The notes: generated by a model from the sequence alone, not told the origin. Positions 26,395-35,300 are shown, numbered from the stretch's first letter. The stretch: DNA of 64,000 bases from Verrucomicrobiota bacterium JB022 (GCA_030673845.1 JAUTCQ010000003.1:62001-126000); one strand, 5' to 3'. Numbers and translations are program-made.

Positions 26395-26557
26395 TGGAGT
26401 GCTGCGCTCCGCGCAGATCTGGATGATGGATGGGAGGCGGCTAGCCATGGCGGAGCGCTCAAGCGAGGTCGTATTGTATGTTCCGAGGTAAGGGATGATC
26501 TCAGAGTAAGGCAGCCCACTCGTGAAATCAGATCGGCGCGGAGCGCCCCGCACTCCA
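26395..26557. repeat. Inverted-repeat element (25-27 bp arms) in intergenic DNA
   Basis: Left arm 26395-26419 begins TGGAGTGC-TGCGCTCCGCGC and ends AGATC; the right arm 26531-26557, read on the minus strand, begins TGGAGTGC-GGGGCGCTCCGCGC and ends CGATC. About 111 bp of non-coding sequence lie between them. It occupies most of the gap between two convergent genes. No copy was noticed elsewhere in the window. Could be a MITE/REP-type element or a very large terminator structure. Confidence 0.5.
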
Positions 26558-26600
26558 CATCGCGTCAGGAGATTCGTCTGCACCTGAATGCCAGCGCCCC

Positions 26601-27311
26601 TTACTGGTCCCCAAATCCCAAATCCTGTTGGGTGGGGCCGGGTTCGGGCTCGGTGGCACGGCGGATCCAGTCGTTGATCTGCTGGGGTGAGAGCACGTCG
26701 CTGGCGGGCAGCTCGTCGAGGCTGCGCAGGCCGATGAAGTCGAGAAAGCCCTTGGTGGTGCCGTATTGGATCGGTCGACCCGGGAGGTCGGCGCGGCCCT
26801 TGATCTCGATCAGCGCGCGGTCCATCAGGCGATTGAGCGCGTTGTCGCTGGAGACGCCGCGGATGGCTTCGATTTCGGCTCGCGTAACCGGCTGGCGATA
26901 GGCGACGATGGCCACTGTCTCCATCTGCGCGGCGGAGAGGCGCTTCGGGCGGGGCTCGTTGCGCAGCAGGCGCACCCAGTCGGCATGTTCGGGGGCGATG
27001 GCCAGCTTGTAGCCTTCGACGCCTTCCACGAGGCGCCAAGGCTCCTGTTTTTGCTCCAGTTCGACCGTGATGCCACGCATGGCTTCGCGGATCTGGGCTG
27101 CCGTGAGCAGCGAAGGCACCTGGTCGAGCAGGCTCTGCAGCACGCCCTGCCCGGCGTCGGCGGGCGGCTCGGCAATCTCGTCGTTCGCTTCCGAGGTATC
27201 GGCCTCCGCCTGCTCGTGGAAGCGCTGGACGACGTTCTGGATCTGGCGAATCGTCAGCGGCTCCGAGCTGGAGAAGAGAAGGGCGAGCAACGTCTTTTTC
27301 AGGTCGAACAT
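26601..27311 (-). CDS. scpB: Segregation and condensation protein B
   Basis: 236 aa. ScpB is the winged-helix kleisin partner that binds ScpA and regulates SMC in chromosome condensation. Family motifs: LLALLFSSSEPLTIRQI at the N terminus (first winged helix), then RLVEGVEGYKLAI, LSAAQMETVAIVAYRQPVTRAEIEAIRGV, ALIEIKGRADLPGRPIQYGTTKGFLDFIGLRSLDELP (second winged helix). Start at 27311 (MFDLKK) rather than 27362. scpA is not adjacent. An acidic insertion (QAEADTSEANDEIAEPP, ~32-50) lies between family elements. Confidence 0.94.
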   Translation of the reverse strand: MFDLKKTLLALLFSSSEPLTIRQIQNVVQRFHEQAEADTSEANDEIAEPPADAGQGVLQSLLDQVPSLLTAAQIREAMRGITVELEQKQEPWRLVEGVEGYKLAIAPEHADWVRLLRNEPRPKRLSAAQMETVAIVAYRQPVTRAEIEAIRGVSSDNALNRLMDRALIEIKGRADLPGRPIQYGTTKGFLDFIGLRSLDELPASDVLSPQQINDWIRRATEPEPGPTQQDLGFGDQ

Positions 27312-27412
27312 GGAAGCGACTTGTTCTACAACAGTGTGCGCGCGAGGCAAAGCCGATTCCATTTCGCACTCGCGTTGAACGATTTCGGCCTGTAACCCGT
27401 CTCCACAAACAG

Positions 27413-28000
27413 ATGTATCAATTGTTCGAAGATGCCGGTGTGTTTGCCTGGCCGCTGCTCCTCTGCTCGGTGCTGGCCATGGTCATTATCATTGAGCGGC
27501 TGATCGCGCTGCGCACGCCCCGCGTCATCCCCAAGCATTACCAGGACGCCTTCATGCGCGGAGAAGTCCCGGCGGCAGGGGATCATACCGTGATGGGCCG
27601 CATCGTGACCGCCTTTCACCAGGCCGAGTTCGACTCCGACCAACTCAAGGCGGTCGCGCGCCTGCAGGTGACGCGGATGGAGCGCGGCCTCTTCATCGTG
27701 GAGGTGATCATTGCCGCCGCGCCGCTCATCGGCCTGCTCGGCACCGTGACGGGGCTCGTCAACGTCTTCGGGCAGATCGACGCCGAATCGGGCCTGCCGG
27801 ACTCCAAGGCCTTCGTCGAAGGCGTGGCGTTGGCGCTGACGACCACCATGCTCGGCCTCAGCATCGCGATCCCGGCCCTCGCCGCCAATGGCTACCTCCA
27901 GCGCCGGATCGACACCTTTTCCGCCATGCTCGGCGTCGGCGTCGAGCGCCTAGTCGCCCTCAAGCGCGAGCAGGAGCAAAAGCAGCCCGCCAAGGTATGA
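27413..28000 (+). CDS. exbB: MotA/TolQ/ExbB proton channel protein
   Basis: 195 aa. Three membrane helices: ~11-28 (WPLLLCSVLAMVIIIERLI), ~98-120 (VIIAAAPLIGLLGTVTGLVNVF), ~140-160 (VALALTTTMLGLSIAIPALA). GLLGTVTGLV and the TTxxGL segment are hallmark ExbB/TolQ motifs. With ExbD it forms the proton-driven motor for TonB receptors such as those at 10.6 and 22.5 kb (inference). Its stop overlaps the exbD start by 4 nt (ATGA). Confidence 0.92.
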   Translation: MYQLFEDAGVFAWPLLLCSVLAMVIIIERLIALRTPRVIPKHYQDAFMRGEVPAAGDHTVMGRIVTAFHQAEFDSDQLKAVARLQVTRMERGLFIVEVIIAAAPLIGLLGTVTGLVNVFGQIDAESGLPDSKAFVEGVALALTTTMLGLSIAIPALAANGYLQRRIDTFSAMLGVGVERLVALKREQEQKQPAKV

Positions 28001-28404
28001 GCGAGAGCATCATCCCCCCGCGCCCGCGCCGGAAGCCGGAGATCAACATCGTGCCGCTCGTCGACGTGCTGGTGGTGCTGATCTTCTTCTTCCTCATGTT
28101 CATGCAGTTCCGTAACCTTACGGCCCTGAAGCTGACGCTGCCGCAGATTGAGACCGCCGGGCAGAGCGACATGGAGCAGCGCCCGATCGAGATCGGTGTC
28201 TTCCCCGACGGCAGCTTTGCGCTCAGCGGCGAGGCGATTGCCGAAGAGGAGCTGCGCAACTTCCTGCGCGTGATGGCCAACGACGACCCCAACCGCAAGG
28301 TGCTCGTGCTGGCCGACGAAGACAGCCGCACCAAAGACCTGACCAAGGTGATGGACATGTGCGGCAAGCTCGGCCTGCGCAACCTCAGCCTGCAGAGCCG
28401 CTAG
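27997..28404 (+). CDS. exbD: Biopolymer transport protein ExbD/TolR
   Basis: 135 aa. Cytoplasmic N terminus rich in Arg, then one membrane helix (EINIVPLVDVLVVLIFFFLMFM) with the essential Asp in PLVDVLVVL (~25), and a periplasmic domain with VLVLADEDSRTKDLTKVMDMCGKLGL as in ExbD/TolR. Translationally coupled to exbB by a 4-nt overlap. No tonB/tolA gene follows, so whether it serves TonB or Tol is not decided by context. Confidence 0.92.
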   Translation: MSESIIPPRPRRKPEINIVPLVDVLVVLIFFFLMFMQFRNLTALKLTLPQIETAGQSDMEQRPIEIGVFPDGSFALSGEAIAEEELRNFLRVMANDDPNRKVLVLADEDSRTKDLTKVMDMCGKLGLRNLSLQSR

Positions 28405-28436
28405 CGCGCCCCTTTACGAACCCACTCCTTACCCCG

Positions 28437-29522
28437 ATGAAGAAACTGACCTCCACGCTGCTGGGGCTGCTTTGCCTTGCCCCGGTCCTGTTGCTCGCTC
28501 AACCTCACGGTCGCACCCTCGGCCGCGTCCAGACGACCCCCGAAGGCGATACGCTGATGGGCTTTCCTGGCGTCGCCGTCGATGCGCGCTTCACGGGGGT
28601 GCAGCGCATCGCCTTTCGCGCCTCGATGGTCGGCGGACAAGGGCAGGGATTCTTCAACGTCTACGTCAACGGCGTCGAGCTGCCGATGATCGAGGTGACG
28701 GGCGCGGAGCCCAAAGACTACCCCATCGCCGACCGCCTCGACCCGCGCGAGGCCTACGACGTGCGCCTCGTGCGCCGCAATGAGCCCTGGCATGGCGTGG
28801 TGCGCTGGCAGGAGTTTGTGGCGGCGGAGAGCGTACAATGGCTAGAGCCCGCGCCGTTGCCCGCGCGCAAGCTCATGTGCCTGGGCGACTCGATCACCTG
28901 CGGCTATTTCTCGGAATACTACGGGCCGTATGTGCGCGAGGGCTTCCACAGCACCAACGCCGAAGCGGCCTACGGCTGGCAGCTCGCAAAGCTCCTCCAC
29001 GCGCAGGTGAACCTGATCAGCTACGGCGGCAAGGGGCTCATCCGCGATTGGCAGGGTAACGAAGACGCGGTAACGCTCGCGCAGCTCTTTGAGCGCAGCC
29101 TGCCCGATACGGCGGATAGCCGTTGGGACCATGCCGCCTACGTGCCCGACGTCGTCACCATCTGCATCGGCCAGAACGACTTCAACCCTGGCGTGATCGA
29201 GGCTGATCGCTACGTGCCCGCCTATATCGCGCTGGTGGAGCGTATCCTCGCAGTCTACCCGGAGGCCAAGGTGCTGCTCATTTCCAGCCCCATGCAAAAC
29301 CCCGCCGACGAGGCTGACGGGCACAAGAAGCAAGTCCTCGAAAGCCACCTGCAGGCCGTCGTGGCGCACTTCGAGCAAGAGGGCAACCAGCAGGTCCGCT
29401 GGCACTCGGTCCACTACTACCCCGGCACGGAACTCGACGCCCATCCCATCGCACCCCAGCACTATCAGATGGCACGTGAACTCGCGGCCGACCTCGGTCC
29501 TTGGCTCGGGTGGGCAGAGTAG
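28437..29522 (+). CDS. Secreted SGNH carbohydrate esterase (CE2-like)
   Basis: 361 aa with signal peptide MKKLTSTLLGLLCLAPVLLLAQ. An N-terminal jelly-roll (~25-135) precedes an SGNH hydrolase domain, the CE2 acetylesterase architecture. Catalytic Ser151 in GDSITCGY, oxyanion Gly in SYGGKG, Asn in IGQND, and the probable Asp-x-His dyad in DAHPIAPQH (~334-336). CE2 enzymes remove acetyl groups from xylan or other polysaccharides. It starts 32 nt after exbD and may be in the same transcript. Substrate (acetylated hemicellulose or pectin) is inferred. Confidence 0.87.
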   Translation: MKKLTSTLLGLLCLAPVLLLAQPHGRTLGRVQTTPEGDTLMGFPGVAVDARFTGVQRIAFRASMVGGQGQGFFNVYVNGVELPMIEVTGAEPKDYPIADRLDPREAYDVRLVRRNEPWHGVVRWQEFVAAESVQWLEPAPLPARKLMCLGDSITCGYFSEYYGPYVREGFHSTNAEAAYGWQLAKLLHAQVNLISYGGKGLIRDWQGNEDAVTLAQLFERSLPDTADSRWDHAAYVPDVVTICIGQNDFNPGVIEADRYVPAYIALVERILAVYPEAKVLLISSPMQNPADEADGHKKQVLESHLQAVVAHFEQEGNQQVRWHSVHYYPGTELDAHPIAPQHYQMARELAADLGPWLGWAE

Positions 29523-29580
29523 GCGAGATCGCTGCAAATTCGGCTGGCCAAACCGCGCGCGTTCGTTGTCTTTTGGGTGG

Positions 29581-30594
29581 ATGAGCAGTGCGGAACAACC
29601 GGTCGTTTTGACATGCGCGCAGCCCACGGGGCAATTGCACCTGGGCAACTACTTCGGCGCGGTGCGCAACTGGACGAGCTTCCTCGACAGCCACGAATGC
29701 TATTTTGGCATCGTGGACCAGCACGCGATCACCATGCCCTACGTGCCGGCCGAGCTGCGCCAGAGCTGCTACAAGACGCTCGCGCTCTACATCGCCTGCG
29801 GCCTCGAGCCCGAGAAGTGCAATCTGTTCCTGCAAAGCCACGTCATCGGCCACACCGAGCTGGCTTGGATCCTCGGCTGCCTCTGCCCGCTCGGCCAATT
29901 GGAGCGCATGACGCAATACAAGGACAAGTCGGCCCGTGCAGATGAGGGCGTCTTCATCGGCAGCGGCCTGCTCTATTACCCCGTGCTGATGGCCGCCGAC
30001 ATCCTGCTCTACAACGCCGATGTCGTGCCCGTGGGCGAAGACCAGCGCCAGCACGTAGAGCTGACCCGCGACCTCGCGATCAAGTTCAACGCCACCTACA
30101 GCGACACCTTCAAGGTGCCCTCGCTCAACATCCCCAAGCACGCCGCCCGCATCAAGAGCCTGCAAGACCCGACGCGCAAGATGTCGAAGAGCGACCCCAA
30201 TCAAGGGGGCGTGCTCTACCTGCTCGACGAGCCCAACATCATCCGCAAGAAGATCAAGAGCGCCGTGACCGACAGCGGCAGCGAAGTGCGTGCGGATGAC
30301 GAGAAGCCCGGCATCACCAACCTCTTGCACATCATGAGCGCCTCCACCGGCCGCTCGATCGAAGAGCTGGAGGCGGCATTCGCGGGCAGCCAATACGGGG
30401 CCTTCAAGGAAGCCGTCGCCGAATCGGTGGTCGACCTGCTCACGCCCATTCAAGAGCGCTACAAAGCCATCTCCGAGGACAAGAAATACCTCGAAGGTGT
30501 GATGAAAGCCGGCGCCGACGCCGCCCAGAAGCGCGCCTACAAAGTCCTGAGCAAGGTTTCCCGCAAGGCAGGCTTTGTCGAACGCCCGCGCTAA
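29581..30594 (+). CDS. trpS: Tryptophanyl-tRNA synthetase
   Basis: 337 aa class I synthetase that charges tRNA-Trp in the cytoplasm. The HIGH-type signature appears in QPTGQLHLGNYFGA (~13-26) and the KMSKS loop in KMSKSDPNQGG (~200). VPVGEDQRQHVELTRDLA is also typical. Length matches bacterial TrpS (~330-340). Start at 29581 was preferred to 29476 because the Rossmann fold begins right after it. Ends 12 nt before a convergent small gene. Confidence 0.96.
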   Translation: MSSAEQPVVLTCAQPTGQLHLGNYFGAVRNWTSFLDSHECYFGIVDQHAITMPYVPAELRQSCYKTLALYIACGLEPEKCNLFLQSHVIGHTELAWILGCLCPLGQLERMTQYKDKSARADEGVFIGSGLLYYPVLMAADILLYNADVVPVGEDQRQHVELTRDLAIKFNATYSDTFKVPSLNIPKHAARIKSLQDPTRKMSKSDPNQGGVLYLLDEPNIIRKKIKSAVTDSGSEVRADDEKPGITNLLHIMSASTGRSIEELEAAFAGSQYGAFKEAVAESVVDLLTPIQERYKAISEDKKYLEGVMKAGADAAQKRAYKVLSKVSRKAGFVERPR

Positions 30595-30606
30595 AGCGTT
30601 GGGGTT

Positions 30607-30810
30607 CTAGCTCTTCACCTGGCCACTCTCATCGAGCGGCGGGGCATTGGTCTGGCGCTCGTGGTGCTTTTCTTCCTTGGAGAGCACCGTCTCGTTGGCG
30701 CGCGGCGGCTTGTGCCCAACCCGCTCCTTCTTCTTCCATGGCCGGATCAACACGACGAGGAAGACAAGGGCGATCAGGAGAATAATGGGGATGAATTCGA
30801 GTCCAAACAT
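30607..30810 (-). CDS. Small single-pass membrane protein
   Basis: 67 aa: one N-terminal membrane helix (FIPIILLIALVFLVVLIRPW) followed by a charged tail (KKKERVGH..SKEEKHHER). No family recognised. The hydrophobic-then-basic layout looks real rather than accidental. Convergent to trpS with a 12-nt gap. Confidence 0.55.
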   Translation of the reverse strand: MFGLEFIPIILLIALVFLVVLIRPWKKKERVGHKPPRANETVLSKEEKHHERQTNAPPLDESGQVKS

Positions 30811-30888
30811 GGGGTAGCCTTGGTTGAGTGTGACCCCAATTGATGCATAACGTGTGCCGGTTTGTGGAGGGAGGGTACAGAGAGTCGG

Positions 30889-31203
30889 TTATATGTCCAT
30901 GTCCATGCTATAGGTTTGCTGAGGCGGTTCGGATTTCCACGTTTCTATGTCTTTACCGTCGCAAAAGGTGTCGATTATATAGCCTAATAAATCATAACGT
31001 CCGTTGTCTGATCCGAGGAAAAGAAGGTAAGGCGTGGTTTCGCTCTGCAGTGCCCAATCGTCAGATCCGATCGGGATTAATGAATATGCCCCTACGTTTT
31101 GGCCACTCTCTACACATTTAAAAAGCGCATAGACTGCATCCTTGTCGTTGGGCGAAATTCTAGCCTCATCCAGCCACAATCTGAAGTCTTTCAAATAGTT
31201 CAT
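30889..31203 (-). CDS. Hypothetical protein of foreign-looking composition
   Basis: 104 aa, beginning MNYLKDFRLWLDEARISPND. Soluble, acidic, no signal peptide; has aromatic/hydrophobic strands (TTPYLLFLGSDNGRYDLLGYI) and a DGKDIETWKSEPP tail. The gene and its flanks are clearly lower in GC than the surroundings (near 45%), and codon usage differs, pointing to recent acquisition. The size and style recall small immunity-type proteins, but I recognise no family and no toxin partner. Confidence 0.6.
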   Translation of the reverse strand: MNYLKDFRLWLDEARISPNDKDAVYALFKCVESGQNVGAYSLIPIGSDDWALQSETTPYLLFLGSDNGRYDLLGYIIDTFCDGKDIETWKSEPPQQTYSMDMDI

Positions 31204-31257
31204 GCCTATTTCTAGCGGCGCTATTTATTGAACGCAAGGTATTTCCCCTCATCTCCC

Positions 31258-33723
31258 TCACCCCCGCATCCGCCACGACACGATCCCGATGGTGACCAGC
31301 GAACTCAGCGGCATGAGAATGGCGGCTAACAAGGGGTTCATGAGGGCGGCGAGGCAGAGGGCGATGGCGACGAGGTTGTAGCAGACGGCGAAGGCGAAGA
31401 CGGCTTGCACGGCGCGGCGGCGGCGGTGCTCGATGTCGAGCAGCGTGAGCAGGCCCCCGAGGTTGCGGCCGAGGAAGTAAAAGTCGGCTTTGGCTTCGAG
31501 CAGGCCCCGGTCGACCACCGGGGTGCCGCGCACTGCCGCCGCGTCGAAGGCGAGGCTGTCGTTGGCCCCGTCGCCGATAAAAAGCGTGAGCGCCGGGTCG
31601 TGCTGCTGCACCCATTCGGCCTTTTGCTCGGGGGTGAGGCGGCCTAGTGCGGCTTCGGCGGGCAGGCCGAGGTGGCGGGCCATCGCGGAGACCTTTTCCT
31701 CGCGGTCGCCGCTGAGGATGTGCAGCTGCAGTCCGCGTTTTTGGAGCGACGCGACGGCGGGGACCGCGTCTTCCCGCACCGTCTCGACAAACTTCAATTG
31801 CGCGAGCAGTTCGCCATCTCGGGCGAGGGCGCAGTCAAAATTGCCGTTGATGTCGTTGCCCGCGATCCGGTCCAGCTCGCCCTGGCTGGCGGCTGCCGCC
31901 CACATGGGGCGACCGAGCGCGTAGCGGTGGCCGTCGATCAACACCGTGACGCCAAAGCCCACCGCTTCCTGCACGGGCGAAACGCTGGCATTGTCGGGGT
32001 TGCCGTGGAGCGCGGCCTTCTTGCGCACCGGCGATTGGCCCAGCGCCAACAGCGACTCTCGCAGCGCGCGCGAGATCGGGTGCAGGCCGTCTTCGACCAG
32101 TCGCCAGAGGGCGGCGCGCTCCGCCTCGCCCAGCGCGTGGAGCACCTCCGGGTGGGCGAGGTCGGGCGTTTCGAGGGTCAGGGTGCCCGTTTTGTCAAAG
32201 ACGATGCGCTTGAGGTGGCGCAGGCGGTGGAAGAGATCGGCCTCCTTCACATAGACGCCGGCGCGGCGCAGTTGGGCCACGCTCTGCTCTTGCGCCAGCG
32301 GGTAGGCGACCCCCAGCGCGCAGGGGCAACTCACCACCAGCACACTCAGCGCCACTTGGCCCGCGACGAGCCAGTTGCCCGTGCTGAGGCCCCAGGTCAG
32401 GGAGCCGATCACGCCAATGATCAGCACCGCCACGAGGTAGTAGCGCAGGATCGCCTCCAGTTGCACGTGGCGGAGCTGGCGCGGCTCAATGGTCGTCAGG
32501 CGGCGCAGCAGCGACTCCTCCCACGTCTCCTCCGCCGTCAGGTCAAACGGTTGGCGGCTGACGTTGATTGCGCCCGCCGGCACCACCTGGCCCGGCTGGA
32601 AGCGCACCGGTTCGGCCTCGCCGTTGATCCATTCCAGGCTCAACTCGGCGGCGGGCGACTGGTCGGAAAGACGGCTGCGCACCGGCACGAGATCGCCCGG
32701 ACCGCAACGCACTACCTGCCCCGGCTTGAGCGTTTCGATGGCCTGATCCGAAACGCCGCCCGTGCTGCCGACCACCCGGGCCGTCGTGGGTTGGAGGCGC
32801 GACTGCCGCAGCGCAAAGCGGTTGCGCTCCACCGCGCGCTCCTGCAGCCAGCGGCCCCCGAGCATGAGGAAGGTGAAGATGGCGACAAAGTCAAAATAGG
32901 CGTAAGTCTCGTGTCCGTAAAAATAGCCGAAGAGCGAGCCCGCGTAGGCCAGTGTGATGCCGAGCGCGATGGGAAAGTCGATATGCAGCGCGCCGATGCG
33001 CAGGGCCCGCACCGCGCGGTCGATAAAATAGGTGCCGCCCGCCAGCAGGGCGATGGTCGCGCTCAGCAGCGTGAAGAGGCCGAACAGCCCCGCCAGCTCA
33101 AAGTCGTCGGGCATGCCCAGGTAGCGGGGCAGCGTAAAGAGCATGGCATTCATCGCCGCCGCGCCCGTGATGCCTACGCGGCCCAGCAGACGCTGGCTCT
33201 CGCCCGTCTCGCGCTTGCCCGGCGGTTGGAGCAGGTAGCCGAATTGCTGGAGCGCCTCCGCCGCCCGCGTCAGCACGGTCGTCGGCGAATCGTCGGTGTC
33301 GCCCAGCGCCAGCCGGTCGAGCCGCTCGCTTTGCCACTGGATGCGCACCTGGCCCAGTTGCGCGTTTACCTCCACCCGCTGGATACCCTCCTGCTGGCTC
33401 ACCACGCGCTCAATCAGCCACACGCAGCCCACGCAGGAGATGCCCGTCAGGTCGAGATCGGTCGTGGCGCTGGGCTTGGCCTGCTGTGCTTCGGCGTCGG
33501 CCTGCAGTTGCGCCAGCCAGCGGTAATCACGTTTCTGCAGGGCGGCAGGTTTGACTGGCGAGATGATGCGGTCGCGCAGGTCGTAGTATTGGTCGAACCC
33601 GCTGGAGGCGATCATGCGCGCCACGTAGGCGCAGCCGTTGCAGCAATATTCGCTCTCCTGGCTCGCACGCGCTTCAAATGGCGTGCCGCAGTGGGCGCAG
33701 ACTTTGGTCGTGGCGGAAGGCAT
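31258..33723 (-). CDS. ccoI: Copper-transporting P-type ATPase, CcoI/FixI type
   Basis: 821 aa. N-terminal Cys cluster (CAHCGTPFEA..CCNGCAYV), then a heavy-metal-associated domain with C-V-G-C (Cys97, Cys100), eight membrane helices, the CPC metal-translocation motif in SCPCALGVAYPLAQ (~465), phosphorylation site DKTGTLT (~507), and hinge GDGANDS. The N-terminal cluster plus HMA is characteristic of CcoI, which supplies copper to cbb3-type cytochrome oxidase. The SafE-like partner immediately upstream in the transcript supports this. No ccoNOP genes are in the window. Confidence 0.88.
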   Translation of the reverse strand: MPSATTKVCAHCGTPFEARASQESEYCCNGCAYVARMIASSGFDQYYDLRDRIISPVKPAALQKRDYRWLAQLQADAEAQQAKPSATTDLDLTGISCVGCVWLIERVVSQQEGIQRVEVNAQLGQVRIQWQSERLDRLALGDTDDSPTTVLTRAAEALQQFGYLLQPPGKRETGESQRLLGRVGITGAAAMNAMLFTLPRYLGMPDDFELAGLFGLFTLLSATIALLAGGTYFIDRAVRALRIGALHIDFPIALGITLAYAGSLFGYFYGHETYAYFDFVAIFTFLMLGGRWLQERAVERNRFALRQSRLQPTTARVVGSTGGVSDQAIETLKPGQVVRCGPGDLVPVRSRLSDQSPAAELSLEWINGEAEPVRFQPGQVVPAGAINVSRQPFDLTAEETWEESLLRRLTTIEPRQLRHVQLEAILRYYLVAVLIIGVIGSLTWGLSTGNWLVAGQVALSVLVVSCPCALGVAYPLAQEQSVAQLRRAGVYVKEADLFHRLRHLKRIVFDKTGTLTLETPDLAHPEVLHALGEAERAALWRLVEDGLHPISRALRESLLALGQSPVRKKAALHGNPDNASVSPVQEAVGFGVTVLIDGHRYALGRPMWAAAASQGELDRIAGNDINGNFDCALARDGELLAQLKFVETVREDAVPAVASLQKRGLQLHILSGDREEKVSAMARHLGLPAEAALGRLTPEQKAEWVQQHDPALTLFIGDGANDSLAFDAAAVRGTPVVDRGLLEAKADFYFLGRNLGGLLTLLDIEHRRRRAVQAVFAFAVCYNLVAIALCLAALMNPLLAAILMPLSSLVTIGIVSWRMRG

Positions 33724-33747
33724 GGGGGAACGGTGGCCCCTTGCCGG

Positions 33748-34503
33748 TCAGGAACCGCAGAAGAGGCCGTTCTGGTTCATCGTCTCGAAGTGGACGATGC
33801 GGAAAATGAGCACCGCTGCAACCACCGCCGCCAGGCCGCGCTGCCAAAGGCCGAGCGTCGAGGGCTTGAGTCGACCGCTCCAGCGCACGTAGCCCGCCTG
33901 CACCAGCCAGAGCAGCGGCAAGGTGCCCAGCCCAAAGGCGAGCATCAGCTCCGCGCCCGAGACGGGGTCTTGCGTCATGATGGAAAGCCACAGCAGCAGG
34001 TAGAGCGGCCCGCAGGGCAGCAGGGGCGTGCAAAAGCCGAGCAGCGCACTGGCCAGCGGACGCGGCATGCGCAGAAATTTGCCCGTCTGCCGGTGCAGGT
34101 AGCGCGCGGGGCCTTGCGGCTTGGGCAGCCATTGGTCGATCCGCAAGGCTACCACGAGGAAGAACAGCGCCATGGCCCAAGGGAAGAAGCGCGCGACCGG
34201 CTGGCCCCAGGTCTCGAACCACCCGAGCGCGGTCATGCCGAGAATACCTCCGACCACCCCGAGCAGGGTGTAGCTCGTCAGCCGCGCCGCCTGGTAGACG
34301 CCTGCGCTGGCGGCAAAGCTGGCCGCTTCACCCGGGCGGGGAGCGATGAAGCACGCCAGCGGCCCGCACATGCCCGCGCAGTGCAGGCTGGTGACGAGGC
34401 CGGCGGTAAAGGCGGCACCGGGGCCGGTGATGCTGGCAATATCCAAGGCGATCAGGCGGGAAAAATGGGCGCTAGCGGTCGAAGGCCAGCAGCCGCAGTC
34501 CAA
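33748..34503 (-). CDS. TauE/SafE (DsbD_2-like) membrane protein of cbb3 oxidase assembly type
   Basis: 251 aa with about six membrane helices. LVTSLHCAGMCGPLACF (Cys-rich first helix) and a second ALLGFCTPLLPCGPLYLLLW are the hallmarks of the 'sulfite exporter TauE/SafE' group often encoded beside CcoI and implicated in copper delivery. It ends 24 nt before ccoI. The start is uncertain: ATG at 34503 overlaps the LysE gene by 32 nt; TTG at 34446 (LDIASITGPG) would remove the overlap. Confidence 0.82.
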   Translation of the reverse strand: MDCGCWPSTASAHFSRLIALDIASITGPGAAFTAGLVTSLHCAGMCGPLACFIAPRPGEAASFAASAGVYQAARLTSYTLLGVVGGILGMTALGWFETWGQPVARFFPWAMALFFLVVALRIDQWLPKPQGPARYLHRQTGKFLRMPRPLASALLGFCTPLLPCGPLYLLLWLSIMTQDPVSGAELMLAFGLGTLPLLWLVQAGYVRWSGRLKPSTLGLWQRGLAAVVAAVLIFRIVHFETMNQNGLFCGS

Positions 34504-35095
34504 AGACAGTAAAGAGCGAGCCGGTGGCGTAGCGCAGCCCGTCTTTCATCTTGGGGAAACGCTCGAACGCTGCCCGCAGTTGCGCCGCCAGAATCGAAAC
34601 CAAGCTGAACCAGCCCAGCGCGAGCGTACCCAACGTGAAGCCGAGGAAACCGATCAACCCCGTATGGTCGAGGCCGTCCTGCGGGATGAATTGCGGCATA
34701 AAGGCCAGAAACGTCAGCCCCACCTTGGGATTAAGGACGTTGGTCAAAAAAGCCTGTCGCACCAGCCGCCCAGTCGAGAGGGCAGGGGATTCGCCGGAAA
34801 AATCGAGGGCGCCGCCGCGTTTGAAGGCCATCACCGCGAGATACAGCAGGTAGGCCGCGCCCGCGTACTTCACCACCGCAAAGGCGAGCGCCGAAGTCTG
34901 CAACAGGGCGGTCAGCCCGACGACAGCCGCCGTGGTGTGGACGAGCAGGCCCAGCCAGAGGCCGAGCGCCGACCACAGCCCCGCCCGCACGCCCTGCGAC
35001 AGCGCGCGTCCGCTCACGTAGAGGAAGTCTGGCCCCGGAGAGGCGATCAACAACAGGCTTCCCCCGCAAAACAGCAGGTAAGTCCCTCCATCCAT
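34472..35095 (-). CDS. LysE/RhtB family amino-acid exporter
   Basis: 207 aa, six hydrophobic segments. LysE signature SPGPDFLYVSGRALSQGVRAGLWSALG near the N terminus, then KYAGAAYLLYLAVMAFK and FLTNVLNPKVGLTFLAFMPQF. Exports amino acids or homoserine-lactone-like compounds by proton exchange; substrate unknown. First gene of a run with the SafE-like and CcoI genes. Upstream, TTGCTC-16 bp-CATACT (minus strand) ends 7 nt before the ATG, a possible promoter giving a very short or no leader. Confidence 0.88.
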   Translation of the reverse strand: MDGGTYLLFCGGSLLLIASPGPDFLYVSGRALSQGVRAGLWSALGLWLGLLVHTTAAVVGLTALLQTSALAFAVVKYAGAAYLLYLAVMAFKRGGALDFSGESPALSTGRLVRQAFLTNVLNPKVGLTFLAFMPQFIPQDGLDHTGLIGFLGFTLGTLALGWFSLVSILAAQLRAAFERFPKMKDGLRYATGSLFTVFGLRLLAFDR

Positions 35096-35157
35096 ACAGA
35101 CTAGTATGGCTATCAGGCTGCACAGAGCAAGTTTTCCACAGCGGGAGTCGGATTAAT

Positions 35158-35229
35158 CAGAAAAGGCAGAGAAGACAGAGAAGGAAGGGGGCAGCTCACC
35201 TCTTTTTCTGCCTCTTCTGTCTTTTCTGG
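35158..35229. repeat. Degenerate copy of the CCAGAAAAGGCAGAGAAGA inverted-repeat element
   Basis: CAGAAAAGGCAGAGAAGACA at 35158-35177 and its imperfect inverse complement at 35202-35229 (about 21 of 27 positions match). The outer 19 bases are almost the same as the arms of the 177-bp element at 59032-59208, so the two appear to be members of one dispersed family. This copy has lost most of the interior. Confidence 0.6.
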
Positions 35230-35230
35230 T

Positions 35231-35268
35231 AAAAAGAAAAGCGCCCCGCTTTGTCAAAACGGGGACGC
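35231..35268 (-). terminator. Rho-independent terminator of nrdD
   Basis: On the minus strand a GCGTCCCCG / CGGGGCGC stem (35268-35241, one bulge) is followed by a TTTTCTTTTT tract (35240-35231), 33 nt after the nrdD stop codon. Confidence 0.8.
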
Positions 35269-35300
35269 CCTCATTCAAACTATTACCTAGACCCGCGGCC

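Noticed and set aside
31672-34512. 946-residue plus-strand open frame across the CcoI and SafE-like genes
   Set aside because: Arg/Gln/His/Ala-rich low-complexity translation without domains, spanning two convincing minus-strand genes; antisense artefact of GC bias.
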